This document shows positions 21,810 through 30,075 of a stretch of 30,075 nt of DNA, one piece after another. The notes beneath the pieces were generated by a model. It made no database searches and was not told the origin of the DNA. It saw nothing but the letters and a program-made list of their open reading frames with translations. Position numbers and translations under genes: made by a program. Numbering within the stretch: the stretch's first letter is position 1; each line of letters opens with the position of its first letter. The stretch spans positions 1 to 30,075 of the forward strand of contig CAJFCJ010000138.1 in the NCBI GenBank assembly GCA_904063045.1, written 5' to 3'. This DNA is from Dimorphilus gyrociliatus. Its lineage: Eukaryota; Annelida; Polychaeta; Dinophilidae.

Positions 21810-23165
21810 TTACATTGAGTTATAATACTGAAAATAAATAAATAATTCGTTATAGAATGATTGCAAATTTGATGAATAAAATAGTGAGAATGATTCACAA
21901 TTGAAATTTTCACAATTGCAAACATATAAGCATTTATCATGCATATCTTTCTCTGTGAAATATCCATCGTTTGTGTCCAATAGTTTACATTCAGTAATAT
22001 ATTCCTCTCCATTTTCTGCTTTGACTGAGGTTATAAAATAAAAAATTGCTTTTTTACAGGCATTTTCAATAGCTACTCCTTTTAGGACAATTTGAAAAGA
22101 TGATACATTGTATTTGGATATATCTGATGTGTATTTTACATTTCCATTACAATCTTTTGTTTGAATATTAGTGACATAGAGATAATTGTTTTCGTTATGA
22201 AATATTGTATATACTTTCACTGTTTGGTTAATACTATAACCAAAAACGTCCAATTCACATATAATAAGCCGTGCAGAGTTGGAAGTAATAAGAGCTGATA
22301 AATAACGACCAACAGTTGATTTTGGACATCTCATTGTCAAGTAGAGAGGTAATTCTCCATCGTAATAAGCGCATTCTGAAGGGATTGCAGGTGTGGGAAC
22401 ACTATCATTTTTAGAAACAGCTATACGAACATTATGTAATGCATCACCATTTCTTCCTCCTGAAATTATTGAAACTGCGAGAACAAAGCTGATATTTTCC
22501 AAATCAACTTTCCACCATGGTTGATCTTCCAGAAGGGATTGTGAGCATAGAATACCATTTTGGCTATATATCCAATTAATTTGACCATCAACTGCTGAAG
22601 GGGGATCTAGTGTATTAAAATAACTACTTGCTGATACGTTTTTATATTTAGCAATATTTGGCAAACTCCATATTTCCACTTGACACAAAGTTATAATCTC
22701 GTATCTATCAATATAGAAGATAACTGTACTTGCATAATGAGGCTTGTTGACATAGTTCATTGTTTTTGATTGTGAATTGCCAAGAGGATTATCAAGTGAA
22801 GAAAATTGTTGAAATTGATTGGTATCTATTGTTGAAATATCCCTAGATAATTTAGTTCCAACAATTAAATCATTTAATCTGTCTGCAAGACTTGCTCTAT
22901 TCAAAATCCTGATAGTTTGAACAATATAAGATCTTTCAAATTGAATTATATACCACGGTTTATATTGGCTTCTCGAATGGGAACACGTTCTGTATGAAGC
23001 ATGCTGAGAGGAAAATTCCCCGTTAACAGCAAAGTCACTAGAACTAGTTGGCCACGTAGAAGGCAATAGAGTATATTGTTTCAAAGCTATATTTACGTGT
23101 TTATATTTCTGTGAATTACTTGTATTTAAAAGAAGTATATAGATCCAAAAGATAATTTGAAACAT
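21810..23165 (-). CDS. Secreted tandem fucolectin / F5-8 type C-like protein
   Basis: Probable secreted carbohydrate-binding protein of the fucolectin (F-type lectin) or discoidin fold. The first ATG that gives a clean secretion signal is at 23165 (MFQIIFWIYILLLNTSNSQ); upstream codons in the frame have no ATG and include an acceptor-like tgcttag. The product is 451 aa without introns, unlike its neighbours. Domain 1, about 25-165: LPSTWPTSSSDFAVNG, TCSHSRSQYKPWYIIQF, IRILNRA. Domain 2, about 170-315: VSASSYFNTLDPPSAVDG, CSQSLLEDQPWWKVDL, a VSIISGGRN strand, then RYLSALI and CELDVFGY. The AVDG...PWWxVDL...V...RxG order is the F5-8C/fucolectin hallmark. The fucose-binding His and Arg pattern is not clearly kept, so sugar binding is uncertain. 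A Cys-rich tail (CLYVCNCENFNC) closes the protein. Lack of introns could mean retrocopy origin. Confidence 0.8.
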   Translation of the reverse strand: MFQIIFWIYILLLNTSNSQKYKHVNIALKQYTLLPSTWPTSSSDFAVNGEFSSQHASYRTCSHSRSQYKPWYIIQFERSYIVQTIRILNRASLADRLNDLIVGTKLSRDISTIDTNQFQQFSSLDNPLGNSQSKTMNYVNKPHYASTVIFYIDRYEIITLCQVEIWSLPNIAKYKNVSASSYFNTLDPPSAVDGQINWIYSQNGILCSQSLLEDQPWWKVDLENISFVLAVSIISGGRNGDALHNVRIAVSKNDSVPTPAIPSECAYYDGELPLYLTMRCPKSTVGRYLSALITSNSARLIICELDVFGYSINQTVKVYTIFHNENNYLYVTNIQTKDCNGNVKYTSDISKYNVSSFQIVLKGVAIENACKKAIFYFITSVKAENGEEYITECKLLDTNDGYFTEKDMHDKCLYVCNCENFNCESFSLFYSSNLQSFYNELFIYFQYYNSM

Positions 23166-24599
23166 TTGTTCACCTTGTCCCTTCCTAATCTTCTTGCTAA
23201 GCAATAAAATGGCTGCCAGTTGCAGCTTTGTTCACCACATTTAATATTCATATTTTTTTTAAAATTATATTGTTTATATACATATATTATATTCATTTTA
23301 ACAATTTATATTCAACTATTAAATTCTTTATGACTCTTTTACTTAATACATTGATTAAATGATTCAAGAGAATCAATAATGGATAGAAAAATAGATTTTC
23401 TTATATTTCACTGTACATTGAAATGTACATAAAACAGAAATCTTTCAAATACAATATGCAGGAATGCATTCAGAAAAATGAACTATACACTATTCATACT
23501 ACAATTTTTTCAACCTATTTTCAATATCAGTCACACAACAACTATAAAAAACAGAGTTCATTTATTCATTGTCTAAGAAAATAGATCACGTGTTTTCGAT
23601 TTATCAGAAAGAAAATGATACCTATTGTAAAACATCAATATTTTATCGAATAAGAGATGTAGAGTTGGAAATGAAAAGAGTTAATAGAAACCATCACTAT
23701 TGTTGATTTTGGGAATCTGCCTATCAAATAGATGGGTAATTTCTACCGCAATTCTGCAGAAATTTCATGTGTTGGAAAAATATTTTGTTGAATTATAAGA
23801 GAACTAATACAACGATAGTAAGACCATATATATTAGGACAAAAGTGTGATTAATGCCGAAATAATGTTTTACCAAAACTAAATTAATAGGCTAACAGGTT
23901 AATAAGCAAAGGTATTAATCTCCAAAACTATCTGGGATTTCTTCATATGTAAATAGGATTAGATACTAATTTCTTTAAAAGTAACTAGCAGACTATATGT
24001 GGCAATTTTGTTACACATTTTAACTTAGTTCAGAGTAAAACCAACTTTGGAAGTAGACAAATCTTACTCTGATATTTTTTATTATAAAATAAACATTACA
24101 ATTTTGCTGAAGAGAGGGAGATTATAATAAGAAAACTTTAATTGAGATTTGTGTAAATAAAATGATAACAGATTTGGATTATCACGAAAAAGTCTGCATT
24201 AATAAGAATTTCAGAATACCAGATTCAATTACAAATTTTTTATTTAAACGTTTCGTAATATCAGGAAAGATGTTCTTTTTGCACAAAGTTTTTTCTCTAC
24301 AGAGTATACAACATTAACAGTTATTGATTTGGAAGATTACAATATGGAATCTTATAGATTAAACTTTCTTCAAAATCATTCTATCAAGATGGTGAAATTG
24401 CATGATTGCATCAATATTCAAAACAGTCTGTAGAGAAAAACCTTTTGTGCTTAAATTTCCGTAAAATTTTCATCAACAACTCCTTCAGGAAAGACTCTCT
24501 CTCTGTTCTTCCCAACGAGGCTAGGACAGTTGATTTCTTTAAACAATACAGATGGCTCTACTGTTGTTCAATGCTCACCTTGGCTTTTTGACACATATC

Positions 24600-24640
<41 letters not shown>

Positions 24641-25259
24641 ATTCTAAAGTGGCTCAATCTGTTATAATATTCAATTTTCTATGTAATAGAAGTCTTTCTG
24701 AAGTGTCACAATTTTGATTCCCACAAAATGAAAATCTTTCTATTTAATATAGGAACAGTTTTTTTACTCGCCTGACTAAACACTAACCACCGACTCAATT
24801 GCCAAACACTAACATTGAGCCCACAGACATTTAAAAATTTCAGAAATATTTCAGCTGATAAACAAAAGCTTTATCCTAATCTAAGTCCTTCTCTGTTTAG
24901 CCTTTTTTTGGCCCTAGAACTACAATTCTGCAATTATTTGAAAAACTATTCACTGAAAAAACAATATTTATCTTTCGAATAAAAATTTATGTTTTTTCAA
25001 TTTGTTTGCCGATCGTTGCATATTGTAACTCTGCAATGTTCAATACTTGTTGTATGCGTTACTAAGAAAAATTAGAGTGGTTTCCAGTTTACCTTAAATA
25101 TTTTTCTTCTGTAAAAGATATAGCTATATTTTTGCTGGTGAAGTCTCTTATTAATTTGTTTATGCTGATTTAAAAATATAATTTATTTAAAATTTCGTAG
25201 AATATTTTAGTATTTTTGTTTATAAATTACAATTTATTTTGGTTAAATCACTAAAAAGA
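23166..25259. other. Large intergenic region between divergent genes
   Basis: About 2.1 kb separating the minus-strand lectin-like gene from the plus-strand multi-exon gene. AT-rich, with scattered stops in all frames. Short frames such as the one near 24406-24591 show no protein features. The region holds a TA microsatellite. Promoters of both genes should lie here but cannot be placed. Confidence 0.55.
24606..24637. repeat. (TA)16 microsatellite
   Basis: An uninterrupted TA run of about 32 bp in the intergenic region. Confidence 0.95.
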
Positions 25260-28200
25260 ATGGATGCCGTGAACGATCCTACTAATATTGATAAAGATTC
25301 AGATAGATTGACAACTGAACAAGAAGAATCGAACGAAAGAGATTTCAATGACGAGAGAAACAATTCTCAACTCGATTTGAATAAGACAAACAAAGAAATT
25401 GAAGAAAATTTATCAGGAAAATATTTTTCAAAAAAAATTACTACAAATTTACTACAAAGTCCACTTTTTTATTCAAAATCAACCATACCTCTTCATTCAA
25501 TCTTTAATAATAGTTCAACGGTAAGTAATCATTGAATAGTCAATTGAATTAATCTATTGCTACAAATGTTTCAAAAAAATAACCAAAATTTAGAGCATTC
25601 TCCACAGTGATGGACATTTTGAAACACTAATTGTAAAGATGCGTTTGGAGAATATGTCACATTTAAATGATTTATTCTTTGGTCTTTTATTCTTGCATAA
25701 ATCAAATTTAGAAGTAAGATTTTAATTTGTTTATATCTGTAAATTTGAAATAAGACCTACCACAGCCTCAGATTACAATGCGTTTGTTGACTTTAAAATT
25801 AAGAAATTGCAGATCTCTAACTGATTGGTGTATTTATTGGATAAGAAAACAAAATACAAGATTCACAATAGCAAATGTAAAAGCTATTATGCATCGTTGT
25901 TATTTTTAATTATTTTTATGTTTTTGTTTTATAGCTTTACCTTTCAAACTGCGATAGTTTTGGTCCAGCAATAATATTTTCCCTTGTAGAAAATAATAGC
26001 AATCCACAAAATTGGATAAAAAACAAGGTAAATAATTCTTTTTTCTTTTTAATTTCTATTTAACAATTTCATTAAAACATTTTTTTCAAGTATTTAAATA
26101 TTGAAATTTGGAGTACTCCACTGCGAATTTTGACAAAATTTGCAGTAAATACAAGGTCGTTATTTCCTTGTATAGATCCTTTAGAATTATCAAAAATAAC
26201 AAACTTGACGGAACAATATGGTAATAGGATTGATTTAAAAGGAATAATACCAATGAGAATATTAATATTTTTGCTTTTTTTCTTTCCCTTTTCTTTCTTA
26301 TCTGTGTGTTCACAACATACATAAAAAGATTTGACTACAAATCATAAAAGAAGAGCTATGACTGATAAAAAAATTTTGATTGTACACTTTAAATCAATGT
26401 ACGAAGGAACATTTGAAGGAAACAATTGGCCTAGATTCGATTTTATAACCTATTTAAAAGAGACAAAAATGGAATTGAATTCTTTACATCTATTCCGTTG
26501 TTATATTGAAAATAAAAGTTATTTTTACGAATGTACTGAAGAGTTTCTACCTCTGATTTCCATTGAGAGATGCATTATAATAATACCATTTACTAAAGCG
26601 TTGAAACTAAACGAACAACTCACAATTTTTCACAAGATTGTACAATATTTTACAACCAGGGTAGATTGAATTTTCTACCTTTGAAACAAAAACCATTAAC
26701 TTTATTCTTTATTCTATTTTCAAGTGCCTATATCCTAATATTTTACCCTGCCTTCATTTTTGCTATGTTGGTAATGAAGACAGTAATAAAAACTACAAAA
26801 TTCGTCCTCAGCAAGCCGAACTTAAATATACAAGCTCTTCCCCATCTACTAAACTAGCTTTAGAAATACGAGACGAGATTTTGAAAGCTAAGGAAAAGAT
26901 ATGCCAACTGACCAAGTTTTTATTTAAATTATTAGCATTAAGGGTTAGAAGTAAGATAACAAAAACCTAAGACCTAGTCCTACATCTAACCCTATTCTCG
27001 AAGTTTAATAAATCAATTCGTCTATTTCATGTTTTTTATTTTCAGGATGAAAAATCTACAAAATTTCAATGATCAACTTAATTTACATAATTATTTAGCT
27101 ATTCAAGAGAATTTATCATTATTTCAATGGGGACAAAAGAAGAATAATAAACTACCTTTCATTGATCATAGAAAAAATGTATATTCATATTTTCAACATA
27201 AGATTATCTATTTAAACCAAAAAAATCACTTTCAAAACAGAAACTGTCTTCCTACATTCGAGATAAAACTAATCCGTTGACTGCAGTCATACCTGATCTT
27301 AAGGTAAAATTTTCTATTCTCTTATTAATTAGCCATAAACATTTATCATTATTAATAGTTTTTTTTACATAATTAGGTTACGGGTGATGAGACTATAAAA
27401 TTACAAGACGAAGTTTTGTTAATGTTGACAAAAAATGAAGAAGGATTTATTAATTTTAGAAAAATTGTTGAAAATATTCCATTCGACTCGTTAAAAACCA
27501 GTAAAAATTTCCAATTTCTACCAGTTTTCTTTTTAATATAATTAAATTCTTATATATATAGAAAAATTGAATTCTAAAATAAGTAAGCTTGTACGTCAAG
27601 AAATCTTTGACTTTAAATATGAATATAAAAGAATCTCTCTTGATGATGATGATATTCAAGAATTATCAATGAATATGTATAGATTTCCTTACTTTAAAGC
27701 TATAAACTTTTTAGATAAGATTGTAAGATAAAGATCTCTCTTTTTATCTTGATTGTTATCATTGATTTTCGATTTTCGATAGGGTTCGCTTTTACTTGTT
27801 AAAACGCTGTTTTACGAAGAATATTTCGTCGCATCACCTCAATGGTTATCAAAGGTTATTGAAGAGATTGAAACATCTTCTCAAGAATTTCAAGAATCTC
27901 TGAAAGGACAATATTATTACTTGAACAAATCTACTCCAATATGTAAAAATATGGAGAATGCAATTAAAACAGCATCGTCAAATCATTGGGTTTTTTTTTA
28001 ATTAATTTTTAAAATTCCTTACATTTTCTCTTTTAATTTAATTTTAGACTAAAAAACGTATTATTTTGAATAAGAAAATTTTTTGCCAATTGGGAATTGT
28101 ATTAGATTTAGAATCAAATAGTTGTATATTCCCGGAAAATCTATCTAAGCCGGAAACTGCATATAAAACCTCTATGGTATGTTTACTTATTAATGAATGG

Positions 28201-30027
28201 TTAAAAAGATCATTTTTTTCTGCCAATATATAGAATTTGAAAGAAGCTGCTACAGCTATTTTAACCTATCGGGTAGAGAGTTCAATGTACATGGAACAAT
28301 TACGCAAATTACTTTTATATTTAATTACCTCTGTTTATAAAATTGGAGATCCATTCAGTCCAATAGTCGAACTAAGAAAAGGAAGAATTATCCTTCAAGG
28401 TGGTCCAGTAGAAACTTGTATATTATTTGATGATGAAAAGGACGAGTCGAATAGTTCTGATAGCATAAAAGTAATCTCCTCTACTCTTGTCTGCCAAAAA
28501 GCTCCGTCATTAATTGCTGGATTTTTAATTGAAATAGCAACGATTGTTGAATTTGCTTTTCAAAAATCATCAATTTTTTACGAGGTAAAAAGTAGAATAT
28601 TTTTTTATTGTATTAAGTTTTTTGGTGTTTTTTTTTAGAAACAATTGGAAACTCCTTGGGGTAATCAACTAAACTTTGAAGATGAAAACAACGTATTGTT
28701 TTGTTGGTATATTATTTCTTTATTGTATTTTTTTTTCTATTTCTCTTTCTCCAATCTCCCGACAAAACAGTTGACAATTTTAATATCTTTTATACACCTA
28801 TTGATACCTTGACGGAGAAAAATTCATTAAGAATTCATTTGATTTGGATAATGCATAAACAGCTTCATCCAACTACTGCTGAGGAGATTTACTTTACTAA
28901 GGGAGAAAAACCAAAAGAAATATTTACATTAACTTCGCCATCATCAACTTTTGATGGAGATGCTCAACTACAGAAATACTTTTGTAAAACATTAATGGAT
29001 CCAGTACAGTTCCATACAATTAAAATAAAACCAAGTAGTGTGACCAACAGTATTCAACTAATGTTAGTAGACAGATTATCTTTTTAATCCATTAACTCTT
29101 TGTCTTCTTTTCAGATCTGAAAAGTAACAATTTTCTTCTTACCAATCGTCCATTGCGTTTCATTTGTTTTGCTTTCAGGAATTTAGCACAATTTATGTTT
29201 GATACTGTAAATCATAGATATGAGATATCTTGGAAATACGGCCGCGAAATGGTACAAAGGAAAATGTACTTTGCCGAATTATCAATTTTAAAAATTCAAT
29301 TATTGTTTAAACAAAATGAAAAAAATCATTTTCTTGTTGAAAATGATCAAATTGAATTGAAAATTTTTCTTGATAACATTGTTACTGATTGTATAAATGT
29401 TCCTAGTGATGTATACAGATTGGTCATACATACTAGAGAGGACTTAGTACAAGAGAGTGATATTGACTTTACTTTTGCTCCAGTAAGTATTTCTATTTTT
29501 AAAGATTTGTAACGAGACAATGGTTTAACCAAAACTTTAATATTTTTTAAACTATAGAGGGAAATCTATAAATTATCACGTGATAAAATTAAAATAGGAC
29601 AAAAATTTCAAGTTATAGTAGAAACAACAGATAAAAGCATACAACCAACCATTGCTACAATATGCGATATTTCTCAAGAGTTAGAAATGTTGAAAATAAG
29701 CCATTATTGGCTTGAAGAGAAATTTAAATGGATAAATTTGAAATCATTATCTTTATTGTTGTTAAAAGAGAATTATGAAAATGTGACCATAGGTATAAAA
29801 TCCACTCTTCTTCCTCTTCTTCTTCTTATAAGTTCTTTCTATTTAATTTCAAAGAGCCAGACAAAGAATTTAATTGGGAAAAATTAATGGAAAATCTAAA
29901 TGCAGAACAAATTCCAGAAGTGGTAATTAAACAGTTACACAAACCGGAAATGGATAAAAGCTTTTCCGAATTGGTTATTCAGCCTCATAAAGGGAATAAA
30001 GATCACTACGAAGGTGTTCAATTGTAG
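25260..30027 (+). CDS. Unrecognised large multi-exon protein (about 18 exons)
   Basis: Not recognised with confidence. Start ATG 25260 (acidic, hydrophilic N terminus DRLTTEQEESNERDF). Exons: 25260-25520, 25594-25713, 25935-26027, 26091-26220, 26329-26660, 26725-26915, 27046-about 27205, about 27210-27303, 27377-27500, 27562-27722, 27783-27989, 28048-28176, 28234-28584, 28639-28702, 28771-29062, 29179-29482, 29558-29792, 29855-30027. Phases agree at almost every junction; stop TAG at 30025. The product is about 1,050 aa: no signal peptide, no TM helix, mostly predicted helical (EIRDEILKAKEKICQLTK; NLKEAATAILTYRVESSMY; IAGFLIEIATIVEFAF), with a more beta-rich part near the C terminus (SLRIHLIWIMHKQLHPTT). 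This resembles large helical scaffold proteins, including ciliary ones; CFAP54-like was considered but cannot be shown. A frame change near 27.2 kb is explained only by a 24-nt GT-AG stretch or an indel. The short exons argue against a retrocopy. Confidence 0.7.
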
Positions 30028-30075
30028 ATTGTTTTCAAAAGTAAAATTTCGAATTTTAATTATTTTTACAGTCTT

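Noticed and set aside
24406-24591. Plus-strand 61-codon frame
   Set aside because: No ATG at the start, no hydrophobic or family pattern, isolated in intergenic DNA.

Overview
The window looks like nuclear DNA of an AT-rich, intron-containing invertebrate animal. Genes are split by mostly short introns (about 55-80 nt, GT-AG, one probable GC-AG). The recognisable families are animal ones: LDLa/LRR receptors of the LGR/GRL101 type, a DEG/ENaC (ASIC-like) channel, a CLCA protein and a fucolectin/discoidin-like secreted protein. This mix suggests a lophotrochozoan-like or other compact invertebrate genome, but I cannot name the species. No rRNA, tRNA, CRISPR or intact transposon was seen.

Layout. 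1-5256 (minus): a large extracellular/receptor locus of many small exons. It has a signal-peptide-like start at 5256, a C-type-lectin-like exon near 2.1-2.35 kb and six LDLa modules at about 0.26-1.36 kb, followed by LRR-like sequence that is cut by a 40-bp tandem duplication at the left edge. 5979-6708 (minus): a possible small two-exon membrane protein. 7457-10765 (plus): a complete four-exon DEG/ENaC channel of 988 aa carrying a roughly 500-residue insertion in its extracellular part. 11244-13173 (minus): an LRR plus seven-helix receptor, with five exons that join in phase. 13937-15198 (plus): a decayed LDLa/LRRNT receptor paralogue arranged head-to-head with it. 15336-15623 (plus): a short ORF weakly like a HECT N-lobe. 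16388-19909 (minus): a complete 12-exon CLCA gene of 945 aa. About 20830-21270 (minus): decayed ribonuclease-inhibitor-type LRR units. 21810-23165 (minus): a single-exon secreted protein with two fucolectin/F5-8C-like domains. 25260-30027 (plus): an unrecognised protein of roughly 18 exons, complete except for one frame break near 27.2 kb.

The first 23 kb is dominated by cell-surface and secreted proteins (receptors, channel, lectin, metalloprotease-type CLCA), with paralogous and broken receptor copies. That is what a fast-evolving sensory or recognition gene neighbourhood looks like, but nothing shows that the genes act together. The strongest candidate for something undescribed is the channel with its giant helical insertion. 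For the main genes, exon borders were worked out by hand from splice motifs and checked by requiring that intron phases agree.
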